64,000 bases of DNA from Acidobacteriota bacterium (lineage in GTDB: Bacteria; Acidobacteriota; Thermoanaerobaculia; Multivoradales; Multivoraceae), in contig JAPPCR010000006.1 of the NCBI GenBank assembly GCA_028875725.1, forward strand, positions 1,681,786-1,745,785. Direction: 5' to 3'. Within the stretch, counting starts at the first letter, position 1; each line of letters begins with the position of its first letter. The notes under the pieces were generated by a model. The model was not told the DNA's origin, searched no databases, and worked only from the letters and a program-made list of their open reading frames with translations. Made by a program: the position numbers and the translations under genes. Below, in pieces: positions 42,128 to 50,977 of this stretch.

Positions 42128-43081
42128 ATGCGCCACCTCTTCGTCATCGATCCGATCGAGCGTCTCGACCCGGAGAAGGACACGACGATCGCGTTCCTGC
42201 GCGAGGCGGATCGCAGGAGTCACGAACTCGCCGTCTGCACGATCGACACGCTGGAACTCGGCCCGGACGGCCGGCCGCGGGCGGAGGCGATTCCCGCCCG
42301 CACAGTCGACCCGGTCCCCGGCGGACCCTGGCACGAGATCGGGACCGGCCGGGCCGCCTTTCTCGATGAGTTCGACGTCGTCTGGATGCGGAAGGATCCG
42401 CCATTCGACATGGCGTTCTTCTACGCCACCCACCTGCTCTCCATGGTGGCGCAGAGCACCCTCGTGGTGAACGATCCGCTGTCGCTTCGCGACGCGAACG
42501 AGAAGCTGTTCGCGCTTCGGTTCCCGGCCGTCTGCCCGCCGGCGCGCGTCTCCCGGCGCATCGCGGAGCTGCTGGCCTTTCAGGAGGAGATGGGCGGCGA
42601 GATGATCGTCAAACCGCTCGACGGTGCCGGCGGCGAGGGCATCTTCCACCTGAAAGCCGGCGACCGGAACACCAGCGCGATCCTGGAGGCGGCGACCGGC
42701 CACGAGAGCCGCTACATCATGGCGCAGCGTTACCTGCCGGAGATCCGGCAGGGCGACAAGCGGGTCATCCTGGTCGAGGGCAAGGCGCTCGGCGCCGTGC
42801 TCAGGATACCGGCCGAGGGGGAATCGCGGGCGAACTTCCACGTCGGCGGCCAGCCGGCGGCCACGGAGGTCGATGATCGCGACCGCGAGATCGCGGCGGC
42901 GATCGGCCCGGAGCTCGTGCGGCTCGGGATCGTCTTCGCCGGCATCGACGTGATCGGCGGCTGGCTGACCGAAGTCAACGTGACGAGCCCCACCGGCCTG
43001 CGCGAGATCGCCGACCTGGGTGGACCGCGCCTCGAAGTCGACGTGCTTGACGCAGTGGAAGCCCGCCGCAACGCCGGCTGA
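42128..43081 (+). CDS. gshB: Glutathione synthetase
   Basis: Protein of 317 aa, an ATP-grasp ligase joining gamma-Glu-Cys to glycine. The family order is clear: N-terminal F-V-I-D-P-I-E-R-L-D-P-E-K-D-T-T, V-W-M-R-K-D-P-P-F-D-M-A-F-F-Y-A-T-H, N-D-P-L-S-L-R-D-A-N-E-K-L, the ATP-grasp loop V-K-P-L-D-G-A-G-G-E-G-I-F, R-Y-L-P-E-I-R-Q-G-D-K-R, and the metal-binding end E-V-N-V-T-S-P-T-G. Length equals the proteobacterial GshB type. No glutamate-cysteine ligase (gshA) is in the window. It converges with glutathione reductase, 4 bp apart. Confidence 0.95.
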   Translation: MRHLFVIDPIERLDPEKDTTIAFLREADRRSHELAVCTIDTLELGPDGRPRAEAIPARTVDPVPGGPWHEIGTGRAAFLDEFDVVWMRKDPPFDMAFFYATHLLSMVAQSTLVVNDPLSLRDANEKLFALRFPAVCPPARVSRRIAELLAFQEEMGGEMIVKPLDGAGGEGIFHLKAGDRNTSAILEAATGHESRYIMAQRYLPEIRQGDKRVILVEGKALGAVLRIPAEGESRANFHVGGQPAATEVDDRDREIAAAIGPELVRLGIVFAGIDVIGGWLTEVNVTSPTGLREIADLGGPRLEVDVLDAVEARRNAG

Positions 43082-43085
43082 TCCG

Positions 43086-44453
43086 TCACCGAAGCGTCAC
43101 GAACTCCTCGGCCGAGGTTGGATGGATCGCCATCGCGGCGTCGAAGTTGTCCTTCGTGGCGCCCATCTTCACCGCCACCGCGAGGCCCTGGATGATCTCG
43201 GGCGCGTCCGGGCCCAGCATGTGGGCGCCGAGGACGCGGCCGCTGGACCGGTCGGCGATCAGCTTGACCAGGGTGCGCTCCTGGTTGTCGGTCAGGGTCA
43301 GCTTGAGCGGCCGGAACCGGCTTCTGTAGACGTCGACTTCACCGTAGCGGGCTCTTGCCTCCTCCTCGGTCAGGCCGACCGCGGCCAGGGGCGGCTGGCT
43401 GAAGACGGCGGTGGCAACGGTCTCGTGGTCGACTGGGGTCGGCTTCTCGGCGAAGAGTGTTCGCGCCAGGCACATCGCCTCGTGGATCGCGACCGGAGTC
43501 AGGTTGAGCCGGTCCGTCACGTCGCCAATGGCCCAGATGTTCGGCACGTTGCTGCGCGAGAACTCGTCGACGAGGATCTCTCCCTGCTCACCGAGCTCCA
43601 CGCCGCAGGTCTCGAGCCCCAGGTCGGCGACCAGGGGCCGCCGGCCCGTCGCGTAGAGCACCTCGCCGACATCCACTGCGTCGCCATCGTCGAGGCGGAG
43701 TCGCAGAGAATCGTCCCCGCTTCCCGGCAGCTCTTCGATCGACTCCACTTGGCAGTCGAACCGGAGGTCGATCCCCCGCGACCGCATCTCCTCGACCAGA
43801 TGGGTGCGGATCTCCTCGTCGAATCCCCGCAGGAACAGCGGACCGCGGTAGATCAGCGTCACCCGACTGCCAAGACCGGCAAAGATGCCCGCGAACTCGA
43901 CACCGATGTAGCCGCCGCCGACGACCGCCGCCCGCTCCGGCAGACGCTCCAGGTAGAAGGCCTCGTTCGAGCTGATCGCGTGTGCGATTCCCGGAATCGG
44001 CGGCATATCGGGCCAACTGCCGACGGCTATCAGGATCTGATCCGCAGTGACCCGGCTCTCACCCGACAAACCTGCATCGATCTCGACGGTATGCGGATCG
44101 ACCAGCCGCGCCCGGCCCTCGAACAGCTCGACGCCGGCTGAATCGAGCAGGCCGCGGTAGATCCCGTTGAGCCGTTCGATCTCACGGTTCTTGTTCGCGA
44201 TGAGCTGGCCCCAATCGAAAGCAGGCCGGGCGGCCGACCATCCGAACCCCGAAGCCTCCCGGTAGTGGTCCGCGAAGGCCGAAGCACAGACCAGCAGCTT
44301 CTTCGGAACGCAGCCCACATTGACGCAGGTACCGCCGAAATAGCGCTCCTCGGCCACCGCCACCCGGGCGCCGTAGCCCGCAGCCATTCGGCTGGCGCGC
44401 ACGCCGCCCGAACCCGCGCCGATCACGAAGAGGTCGTAGTCGTAGTCCGTCAT
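43086..44453 (-). CDS. gor: Glutathione-disulfide reductase
   Basis: Protein of 455 aa that reduces oxidised glutathione with NADPH. FAD loop G-A-G-S-G-G (12-17). Redox pair Cys43 and Cys48 in G-G-T-C-V-N-V-G-C-V-P-K-K. NAD(P) loop G-G-G-Y-I-G-V-E-F-A-G. Y-R-G-P-L-F-L-R-G-F-D has the two arginines that favour NADPH. Catalytic His444 and Glu449 are in H-P-T-S-A-E-E-F. The C-terminal H-P-T-S-A-E-E-F-V-T-L separates it from lipoamide and mercuric reductases. TAGCGT seven bases upstream of the ATG may be its -10. Confidence 0.95.
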   Translation of the reverse strand: MTDYDYDLFVIGAGSGGVRASRMAAGYGARVAVAEERYFGGTCVNVGCVPKKLLVCASAFADHYREASGFGWSAARPAFDWGQLIANKNREIERLNGIYRGLLDSAGVELFEGRARLVDPHTVEIDAGLSGESRVTADQILIAVGSWPDMPPIPGIAHAISSNEAFYLERLPERAAVVGGGYIGVEFAGIFAGLGSRVTLIYRGPLFLRGFDEEIRTHLVEEMRSRGIDLRFDCQVESIEELPGSGDDSLRLRLDDGDAVDVGEVLYATGRRPLVADLGLETCGVELGEQGEILVDEFSRSNVPNIWAIGDVTDRLNLTPVAIHEAMCLARTLFAEKPTPVDHETVATAVFSQPPLAAVGLTEEEARARYGEVDVYRSRFRPLKLTLTDNQERTLVKLIADRSSGRVLGAHMLGPDAPEIIQGLAVAVKMGATKDNFDAAMAIHPTSAEEFVTLR

Positions 44454-44474
44454 GGGCGCAACGCTAGACCATTC

Positions 44475-44497
44475 GGGCGCGGAATCGCCACGCGCCC
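44475..44497. promoter_or_regulatory. 7-bp inverted repeat between gor and the DUF368 gene
   Basis: GGGCGCG (44475-44481) and CGCGCCC (44491-44497) are exact reverse complements around a 9-nt spacer. The repeat fills the middle of the 59-bp divergent gap and lies just outside the candidate -10 boxes of both genes. An operator shared by gor and the DUF368 gene is plausible. Confidence 0.4.
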
Positions 44498-44498
44498 T

Positions 44499-44504
44499 TA
44501 GACT
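44499..44504 (+). promoter_or_regulatory. Candidate -10 box (TAGACT), 8 nt before the start codon
   Basis: TAGACT ends eight bases before the ATG at 44513, the same hexamer and spacing as at 24836. No Shine-Dalgarno sequence is present. It suggests a leaderless transcript. Confidence 0.45.
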
Positions 44505-44512
44505 CCGACCCG

Positions 44513-45412
44513 ATGGCCGGCAGTCCACGCATCTCGCCCCGGTCCTGGGCGCCGCGCGCCGTCGCCGGCGGCGTCCTGATGGGGCTCGCGAACCTGGTGC
44601 CCGGAGTCAGCGGCGGCACGATGCTGCTGGCCGTCGGCATCTACCCCCGTTTCATCGAAGCCGTGGCGGACACGACCCGGCTGCGACTTCGGCTCCAGCC
44701 GCTTCTTCTGCTCGTGACGGTGGCCGCCGGCGGCGGTCTGGCGATCCTGCTCCTGGCCGGCGTGCTGCGCGACCTTGTCGTCCACCAACGCTTGGTCATG
44801 TACAGCGTCTTCATCGGCCTGACGCTCGGCGGCGCGCCGCTGGTGTGGCGTCTCGCCAGGCCGTTGGACCGGCCTTTCTGGGGCGGAACGGCGGGCGGCT
44901 TCGCCGCGATGGCCGGGCTGGCCCTGTTGCAGAGCGGGCCCGCCGGCGAGGGCCTGTTCGCGAGCGGGCCGCTGCCGCTCGCCGTAGCCGGAGCGGCAGG
45001 CGCCGCCGCGATGATCCTGCCGGGGCTGAGCGGCGCCTACCTGCTCCTCGTCCTGGGCCAGTACGAAGCGATCCTCGGCGCCGTCGATCTGCTCTTCCAG
45101 GGGATCAGAGGACTCGATGCGGCGGACCTGCTCGAGGCCGGCGCCGTCCTGCTGCCGGTTCTGATCGGCATCGCCCTCGGCGCGACGGTCATCAGCAACG
45201 CCGTGCGATTCGCGCTGCGACGCTTCCGACAGGCGACCCTGGGCGTGCTGCTGGGCCTTTTGCTGGGCGCCGTCGTCGGTCTCTGGCCCTTCGAGGCCTC
45301 TCCGCCAGGCGCCCTCCAGCTCGGATCGGCAGTGGTCCTGGCCGCCGCCGGCTTCGTCCTGACCTGGGGCGTGGGCCGGCTCGGACGGGTCCCGAACGAG
45401 ACGGCAACGTAG
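44513..45412 (+). CDS. DUF368/PopT polyprenyl-phosphate carrier
   Basis: Protein of 299 aa, highly hydrophobic with about eight predicted helices. It carries the DUF368 signature twice: G-L-A-N-L-V-P-G-V-S-G-G-T in the first helix and M-I-L-P-G-L-S-G-A-Y-L-L-L-V-L-G in the middle. DUF368 members (PopT) were shown to return undecaprenyl phosphate across the cytoplasmic membrane for envelope synthesis. Assignment here is by family. The upstream reading frame of the same phase is not conserved. Divergent from gor. Confidence 0.88.
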   Translation: MAGSPRISPRSWAPRAVAGGVLMGLANLVPGVSGGTMLLAVGIYPRFIEAVADTTRLRLRLQPLLLLVTVAAGGGLAILLLAGVLRDLVVHQRLVMYSVFIGLTLGGAPLVWRLARPLDRPFWGGTAGGFAAMAGLALLQSGPAGEGLFASGPLPLAVAGAAGAAAMILPGLSGAYLLLVLGQYEAILGAVDLLFQGIRGLDAADLLEAGAVLLPVLIGIALGATVISNAVRFALRRFRQATLGVLLGLLLGAVVGLWPFEASPPGALQLGSAVVLAAAGFVLTWGVGRLGRVPNETAT

Positions 45413-45486
45413 GCGCCGGCGCACCCAGTTCGCTGCGCTACAGTCCCTGCCTGCTTCACACCGTGTCAACGCCCGGAGCTGCCGAA

Positions 45487-46809
45487 ATGCGCCGAACCTC
45501 CCGTATGCCTCGCCCCGCCCTTCTCTTCCTTGCTGCGGTCCTCCTGTTCGCGACAACCTCCGCTCTCGCCGCCGACGGCCGGACCGTGATCCACGCCGGT
45601 GCCCTGGTCGATGTCGAAGCCGGCGAGGTCCTCGGCAGGCACACGATCGTGGTCGAAGGCGAGACGATCACGGCCCTCGAAGAGGGACTCGCCGATCCGG
45701 AGAGCGGCGACACGCTGATCGACCTCTCCGGCCACACGGTCCTGCCCGGCCTGATGGACATGCACGTCCACCTGACTTCGCAGCAGGCCGGCGCCGCCTC
45801 GTACCTGGACCGCTTCCAGGAGAACCCGGCGGACCTGGCGATCAAGGGTCTCATCTACGCGGAGCGGACCTTGATGGCCGGCTTCACGACGGTGCGCGAC
45901 GTGGGCGGCGAGACGACGGCGATTCTAGCCGTGCGCAACGCGATCGCCCGGGGCGAGATGCCGGGGCCGCGGATCTTCGCGGCCACGATCTCCCTGGCCT
46001 CCACCGGCGGCCACGGCGACCGGACGAACGGCATGAGGGCGGATCTGACCGGCGATCCCGGCCCCAGGGAGGGCATCGTCAACGGCGTTGCGGACGCGCG
46101 CAAGGCGGTCCGGCAGCGCTACAAGGAGGGCGCCGACCTGATCAAGATCACCGCCACCGGCGGCGTCCTCAGCCTGGCCAAGAGCGGCCAGAACCCGCAG
46201 TTCACGGAAGAGGAGATGCGGGCGATCGTCGAAGCGGCGAACGACTACGGCTTCATGGTCGCCGCCCACGCCCACGGCGCGGAGGGCATGAAGCGCGCCA
46301 TCCGGGCAGGCGTCACGACGATCGAGCATGGCACCTACATGGATGAAGAAGCGTTCGAGCTGATGAAGGAGCACGGCACCTGGTTCGTCCCCACCATCTC
46401 GGCAGGCAACTTCGTGGCAGAGAAGGCGGCGGTGCCGGGCTACTTTCCCGAGATCATCCGGCCCAAGGCGGCCGCGATCGGACCGGTGATCCAGGAAACC
46501 TTCGCCAGGGCCCATCGGGCCGGCGTGCCGATCGCCTTCGGCACGGACTGCGGCGTCTGCCCCCACGGCAGCAACGCCCAGGAGTTCCTTTACATGGTCG
46601 AAGGGGGCATGGCGCCGATGACGGCGATCCAGTCGGCCACGGTCGTGACGGCGAAGCTGCTCGACATCTGGGAGGAGACCGGCTCAATCACGGCCGGCAA
46701 GGCGGCTGACCTGATCGCGGTCGAGGGCGACCCGATCGCCGACGTCACCAGACTCCAGGACGTGCGCTTCGTCATGCGGGTCGGCCGGGTCCACAAGGCC
46801 CCGGGCTAG
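45487..46809 (+). CDS. Exported amidohydrolase (imidazolonepropionase-like)
   Basis: Protein of 440 aa with signal peptide P-A-L-L-F-L-A-A-V-L-L-F-A-T-T-S-A-L-A. The metal-dependent hydrolase core is complete: L-M-D-M-H-V-H-L (two His), the Lys in D-L-I-K-I-T-A-T-G-G, A-A-H-A-H-G, I-E-H-G-T-Y and F-G-T-D-C-G (Asp). It ends with the T-A-G-K-A-A-D-L-I-A-V composite strand. Relatives hydrolyse dipeptides or cyclic amides in the periplasm (for example Xaa-Pro dipeptidase-type members); substrate unknown. It follows the DUF368 gene by 74 bp. Confidence 0.9.
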   Translation: MRRTSRMPRPALLFLAAVLLFATTSALAADGRTVIHAGALVDVEAGEVLGRHTIVVEGETITALEEGLADPESGDTLIDLSGHTVLPGLMDMHVHLTSQQAGAASYLDRFQENPADLAIKGLIYAERTLMAGFTTVRDVGGETTAILAVRNAIARGEMPGPRIFAATISLASTGGHGDRTNGMRADLTGDPGPREGIVNGVADARKAVRQRYKEGADLIKITATGGVLSLAKSGQNPQFTEEEMRAIVEAANDYGFMVAAHAHGAEGMKRAIRAGVTTIEHGTYMDEEAFELMKEHGTWFVPTISAGNFVAEKAAVPGYFPEIIRPKAAAIGPVIQETFARAHRAGVPIAFGTDCGVCPHGSNAQEFLYMVEGGMAPMTAIQSATVVTAKLLDIWEETGSITAGKAADLIAVEGDPIADVTRLQDVRFVMRVGRVHKAPG

Positions 46810-46821
46810 CAGCTAGCCGCT

Positions 46822-47613
46822 CTAGGCTCGCCTGCCGCCGAGCGTGCGCTCCGTGTAGCGCAGCCGGGCCGCCTCCGACTCGGCATCTCCCCTCACCCAC
46901 TGCAGGGTGTCGCCGTCGGCGAAGTCGGTGGCGCCCGCGATGGCCCGGCTCACTGCGTTCACGTGGTCCTTCGTGATCGCCGCCGGCACCGCGGGCATCG
47001 CAGCCAGGGACTGGGCGAGGTCGAGGGTCTCCTCCTCCAGCCGCTCGGCCGGCACGATCCGGTTGACCATCGGAGCCACTTCGGACGGACCGAAGCGGCG
47101 GCAGGTGATGATGAGCTCCTTGGTCAGAGCCGGTCCGATCTCGCGTACCATCCGCGGCACGCCGCCCCAGGCCAGGGGGAGACCCAGCTCGATCTCAGGA
47201 ATGAAGAACACGGCGTTCTCCGCAACCACCCGCAGGTCACAGGCCGCCATCAGCAGAAAGCCGCCGCCGACCGCGTACCCCTGGACCTGGGACACTGTCA
47301 GCGCCCGCATCTGCTCCAGCGCGTCCATCGCCCGGCGGCCGAGTTGACCCGCCTCCCGGCGCTGGCGCCAGTTCGACTCCGAAGCGGCACCCATTGCCTT
47401 CAGATCGGCCCCGGCGCAGAACGCGCGGCCCTCGCCGCGGAGCACGACCACATCGATCTCGCTCCGGTCGTCGAACCAGGCCGCGGCAAGGGTCAGTTCG
47501 CGCAGCATGGTCCCGTCCACGGCGTTCAGCCGCTCGGGACGCGCGAGAGTCAGGAATCCGAGGTTTCCGTCGCTCTCGACCCGGATCGTCTCGAAACTGG
47601 TTTGCCTTCCCAT
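46822..47613 (-). CDS. Crotonase family protein, isomerase-like (one catalytic Glu missing)
   Basis: Protein of 263 aa. Typical crotonase start L-A-R-P-E-R-L-N-A-V-D, oxyanion segments F-C-A-G-A-D-L-K-A-M and G-Y-A-V-G-G-G-F-L-L-M-A-A-C-D-L. The first hydratase glutamate is replaced by Leu120, while the second is kept as Glu140 (F-F-I-P-E-I-E-L-G). Delta3,delta2-enoyl-CoA isomerases keep only the second, so an isomerase-type reaction is more likely than hydration. The ATG has AGGAGGAG upstream. Divergent from the metallo-hydrolase gene. Confidence 0.85.
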   Translation of the reverse strand: MGRQTSFETIRVESDGNLGFLTLARPERLNAVDGTMLRELTLAAAWFDDRSEIDVVVLRGEGRAFCAGADLKAMGAASESNWRQRREAGQLGRRAMDALEQMRALTVSQVQGYAVGGGFLLMAACDLRVVAENAVFFIPEIELGLPLAWGGVPRMVREIGPALTKELIITCRRFGPSEVAPMVNRIVPAERLEEETLDLAQSLAAMPAVPAAITKDHVNAVSRAIAGATDFADGDTLQWVRGDAESEAARLRYTERTLGGRRA

Positions 47614-47763
47614 TCCCCATCTCCTCCTGCTCGTGATGCCGTCGTTCCGGCTGGCTCTCTCCTGCCGTCCCATCCTGGATAGCCTGGTGCTCTATCATGC
47701 CGCCCGCCAGGCATGCATAGCCGCGGCCGCGTCGCCGACGCACGGATGCTGGTCCACACCCCG

Positions 47764-48516
47764 ATGACGTTCCAACTCCAGGTCCTCGGCTGCGGCGACG
47801 CCTTCAGCAGCGGCGGCCGGCTGCACACCTGCTTCCTCCTGGGCGGCCAGACGAGCGCCGGCGCTCTTTCTCCGACTCTGCTCGACTGCGGTGCGACGTC
47901 TCTCGTCGCGATGAAGGCCCGCGGCATCGAGCCCGCGTCGATTCGCACGATCCTCATCACCCACCTGCACGGAGACCACTTCGGCGGTCTGCCCTTTCTC
48001 CTGAGCGACGCCCACTATCGGGCCCGCCGAACTACACCCCTCACCCTCGCCGGCCCGCCAGGGCTCCGGGAGAGAATCCGGCAGGCGGCGGAAGCTCTGT
48101 ACCCAGGCTCCTCCAGACGCGAACTGGCGTTCGAACTCGAGATCGTCGAGCTCCACAAGCGCGAAACCGTCTCCGTCAACGGGCTCCGGGTGACCGCGTT
48201 CGAGGTCGTCCATCCCTCCGGGGCGCCGAGCTACGCCCTGCGGGTCGAGTACGGCGGCAGAACGCTCACGTTCTCCGGCGACACGGAGTGGACCGAAGCG
48301 CTGATCGACGCGGCCGCGGGCGCGGACCTCTTCATCTGCGAGTGCAACTTCTACGACCGGCCCGTCCCGAACCACCTAAACTACGTCGAGCTGCTCGCCC
48401 GGAGGCATCGTCTGGACTGCGGCCGGATGCTCCTCACGCACCTCGGCGACGACATGCTCGAACGCTCCGATCTCGAGATCGAGACCGCTGTGGAGGGCCG
48501 AACCTACGAGGTCTGA
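47764..48516 (+). CDS. Metallo-beta-lactamase-fold hydrolase, RNase Z-like
   Basis: Protein of 250 aa from the ATG giving M-T-F-Q-L-Q-V-L-G-C-G-D-A-F; starts at 47713 and 47746 are possible. The zinc motif is T-H-L-H-G-D-H-F-G-G; a further His lies in E-V-V-H-P-S-G-A-P-S-Y, and F-S-G-D-T-E-W-T and L-T-H-L-G-D-D-M complete the metal site. The G-C-G-D-A-F start and spacing resemble the ElaC/RNase Z group, but the arm typical of tRNA-processing forms is not obvious, so it could act on another phosphodiester or ester. Monocistronic, divergent from the crotonase. Confidence 0.85.
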   Translation: MTFQLQVLGCGDAFSSGGRLHTCFLLGGQTSAGALSPTLLDCGATSLVAMKARGIEPASIRTILITHLHGDHFGGLPFLLSDAHYRARRTTPLTLAGPPGLRERIRQAAEALYPGSSRRELAFELEIVELHKRETVSVNGLRVTAFEVVHPSGAPSYALRVEYGGRTLTFSGDTEWTEALIDAAAGADLFICECNFYDRPVPNHLNYVELLARRHRLDCGRMLLTHLGDDMLERSDLEIETAVEGRTYEV

Positions 48517-48591
48517 AGGGGTTCGGCGAGCGGGCGGCATAGCCCGTTTTCGCTTGCTACACTCCGCCTCCGGAACTGACCAGGAGCAGCA

Positions 48592-49707
48592 ATGAACTTC
48601 GATTTCTCGGATGCCCAGAAGGCACTGAAGCAGCAGACGCGCGACTTCCTGCGCGCGGCCTGCGATACGACCGTCCCCCGGCGGGTGCTGGAGGACGCGG
48701 ACGAACCCTTCGCGCGTGACTTGTGGCAGCAAATCGGCGCCAACGAATCCCCCGGCATCGCGGTTCCCGAGGAGTACGGCGGCATCGGCTTCGGCTATCT
48801 CGAACTCTGCGTCGTCGCCGAGGAACTCGGACGCGCGGTCGCGCCGGTGCCCTTCTCCTCCTCGGTCTACCTGGCCACGGAGGCGGTGCTCCTCGGCGGC
48901 TCGGAAGAGCAGAAGCAGCGGTTGCTTCCCAAGCTGGCGACTGGCGAGACGATCGGCACCTTCGCTCTCTCGGAAGGCCCCGGTCTGGCAACCCCGGCGA
49001 ACCTGCAGGCGTCGATCAAGGACGGCACCCTGTCGGGCACCAAGATGCCCGTACCTGACGGCGACATCGCCGACTTCTGCGTCGTTGTCGCGAAGGACGG
49101 AGACGACGTTTCGCTCGCGCTCGTCGACCTGGCAGGAAGCGGCGTTTCCCGCGAGCCGGTCGAGACCCTCGATCCCTCCCGTTCCCACGCCAGGATCACG
49201 TTCGACGGCGCTGAAGCGGAACCGCTCGGCGAAGCCGGTCAGGGCTGGGCGCTCAAGGACCGTGTGTTCGACCGCGCTGCCGTGCTGTTCGCGATGGAAC
49301 AGCTCGGCGGCGCCGACGCCTGCCTCCAGATGGCGATCGGCTACGCGAAGGGCCGCTACGCCTTCGGCCGGCCGATCGGCTCCTTCCAGGCGATCAAGCA
49401 CAAGCTCGCCGACATCTACATCAAGAACGAACTCGCCCGGGCGAACTGCTACTACGGCGCCTGGGCGCTGTCGACCGACGCGCCGGAGCTGCCGGTTGCG
49501 GCGGCCGCGGCCCGCGTTGCCGGCACCCAGGCCTTCCATTTCGCCTCGAAGGAGAACATCCAGACTCACGGCGGCATCGGCTTCACCTGGGAATCCGATT
49601 GCCACCTCTACTATCGCCGCTCCAAGCTGCTCGCGCTCAGCATCGGTAGCGAGAGAGTGTGGAAGGACCGGCTCATCTCCGGACTGGAACAGCAGGAGGC
49701 CGCCTGA
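48592..49707 (+). CDS. Acyl-CoA dehydrogenase, short member of second pair
   Basis: Protein of 371 aa. It has the N-terminal helical domain (I-A-V-P-E-E-Y-G-G-I-G-F-G-Y-L-E-L), the beta domain, and the C-terminal R-Y-A-F-G-R-P-I-G-S-F-Q-A-I-K-H and I-Q-T-H-G-G-I-G-F-T-W-E-S-D segments. Like the 378-aa protein at 17.8 kb it ends soon after this segment with no G-G-T-x-E-I. CAGGAGCAGCA precedes the ATG. Its TGA overlaps the next ATG by one base. Likely FAD-binding partner in a heterotetramer with the following protein. Confidence 0.9.
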   Translation: MNFDFSDAQKALKQQTRDFLRAACDTTVPRRVLEDADEPFARDLWQQIGANESPGIAVPEEYGGIGFGYLELCVVAEELGRAVAPVPFSSSVYLATEAVLLGGSEEQKQRLLPKLATGETIGTFALSEGPGLATPANLQASIKDGTLSGTKMPVPDGDIADFCVVVAKDGDDVSLALVDLAGSGVSREPVETLDPSRSHARITFDGAEAEPLGEAGQGWALKDRVFDRAAVLFAMEQLGGADACLQMAIGYAKGRYAFGRPIGSFQAIKHKLADIYIKNELARANCYYGAWALSTDAPELPVAAAAARVAGTQAFHFASKENIQTHGGIGFTWESDCHLYYRRSKLLALSIGSERVWKDRLISGLEQQEAA

Positions 49708-50933
49708 TGGACTTCAACGACACCCCCGAACAGGCCGCGTATCGCGCGGAGGTCCGCACCTGGCTCGGCGCCAATGCCCAGCCGCGCAAGGACCGTCCCA
49801 GCGTCAGCAGACGGCTCGACGCCGAGGAGGGCCTGCTACTCGCCAAGCGATGGCAGGCCAAGAAGGCGGACGCCGGCTACGCCTGCCGCCACTGGCCGGT
49901 CGCGCATGGCGGCCAGGGCAGGCCGATGATCGAGACGATCATCTACGACCAGGAAGAGGCGAACTTCGACGTGCCGACCGGCTTCTTCAGCATCGGTCTC
50001 GGCATGTGCGGCCCGGTCATGGCGCAGTACGCGACCCAGGAGCAACAGGCCCGCTTCATTCCGCCGCTGATGCGCGGCGAAGAGGTCTGGTGTCAGTTGT
50101 TCTCCGAGCCCGCGGCAGGTTCCGACGTCGCCGGTCTCCGCACCCGCTGTCACCGTGACGGCGACGACTGGGTGGTCAACGGTCAGAAGGTCTGGACCTC
50201 AGGGGCCCACTACTCCGACTGGGGCATCCTGGTCGCCCGCCACGATTCGTCGCTCCCCAAGCACAAGGGCCTGACCTTCTTCTTCATCGACATGAAGTCG
50301 CCCGGAATCGACATCAAGCCGATCAAGCAGATCAACGGCGGCTCCAACTTCAACGAGGTGTTCTTCACGAACGTCCGCGTGCCGGACAGTCAACGCCTCG
50401 GCGCGATCGGCGAAGGCTGGCAGGTGGCGATCACGACGCTGATGAACGAGCGACTCGCCGTCGGCGACGCGCCGCCGCCGGACTTCCGCGAGGTGATGAA
50501 GCTCGCCGCCGCCTGCGAACTCGACGGCCGGTCCGCCCTCGAGGATTCGTCGGTCCGCGAGAGGATCGCCGACTGGTACATCGAAGCGATGGGCATGAAG
50601 CACACGAAGGCGCGCACGCTGACGGCCCTCTCCCAGGGCAAGGTCCCCGGACCCGAAAACTCCATCGGCAAGGTCGTCTCCGCCTCGAAGCTACAGAACG
50701 TGTCCTCGTTCGGGGCAGACCTGATGGACATGGGCGGCGTCATCACGGACCCCTCGTTGATGCCCTCCGACGCCCTGTTCCAGCAGTCCTTCCTCTACAG
50801 CCCCGGCCTCCGCATCGCCGGCGGTACGGACGAGATCCTCCGCAACATCATCGCCGAGCGCGTCCTCGGCCTCCCCGGCGAGATCCGCGTCGACCGCGAC
50901 GTGCCGTACAACGACATCCCGACGGGGAACTGA
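49707..50933 (+). CDS. Acyl-CoA dehydrogenase, long member of second pair
   Basis: Protein of 408 aa. W-C-Q-L-F-S-E-P-A-A-G-S-D-V, V-V-N-G-Q-K-V-W-T-S-G-A and I-A-G-G-T-D-E-I-L-R-N-I-I-A-E-R-V-L-G-L-P show a complete dehydrogenase. Where the partner at 18.9 kb has S-I-E-G-G-T, this one has R-I-A-G-G-T. The start is fixed by the TGATG overlap with the preceding gene. In this pair the short gene comes first, the reverse of the pair at 17.8-20.1 kb. Substrate unknown. Confidence 0.92.
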   Translation: MDFNDTPEQAAYRAEVRTWLGANAQPRKDRPSVSRRLDAEEGLLLAKRWQAKKADAGYACRHWPVAHGGQGRPMIETIIYDQEEANFDVPTGFFSIGLGMCGPVMAQYATQEQQARFIPPLMRGEEVWCQLFSEPAAGSDVAGLRTRCHRDGDDWVVNGQKVWTSGAHYSDWGILVARHDSSLPKHKGLTFFFIDMKSPGIDIKPIKQINGGSNFNEVFFTNVRVPDSQRLGAIGEGWQVAITTLMNERLAVGDAPPPDFREVMKLAAACELDGRSALEDSSVRERIADWYIEAMGMKHTKARTLTALSQGKVPGPENSIGKVVSASKLQNVSSFGADLMDMGGVITDPSLMPSDALFQQSFLYSPGLRIAGGTDEILRNIIAERVLGLPGEIRVDRDVPYNDIPTGN

Positions 50934-50977
50934 GAATGGAGCCGGCCTGACGGCCGGCACCGTCTCGTGGCCGCCAG

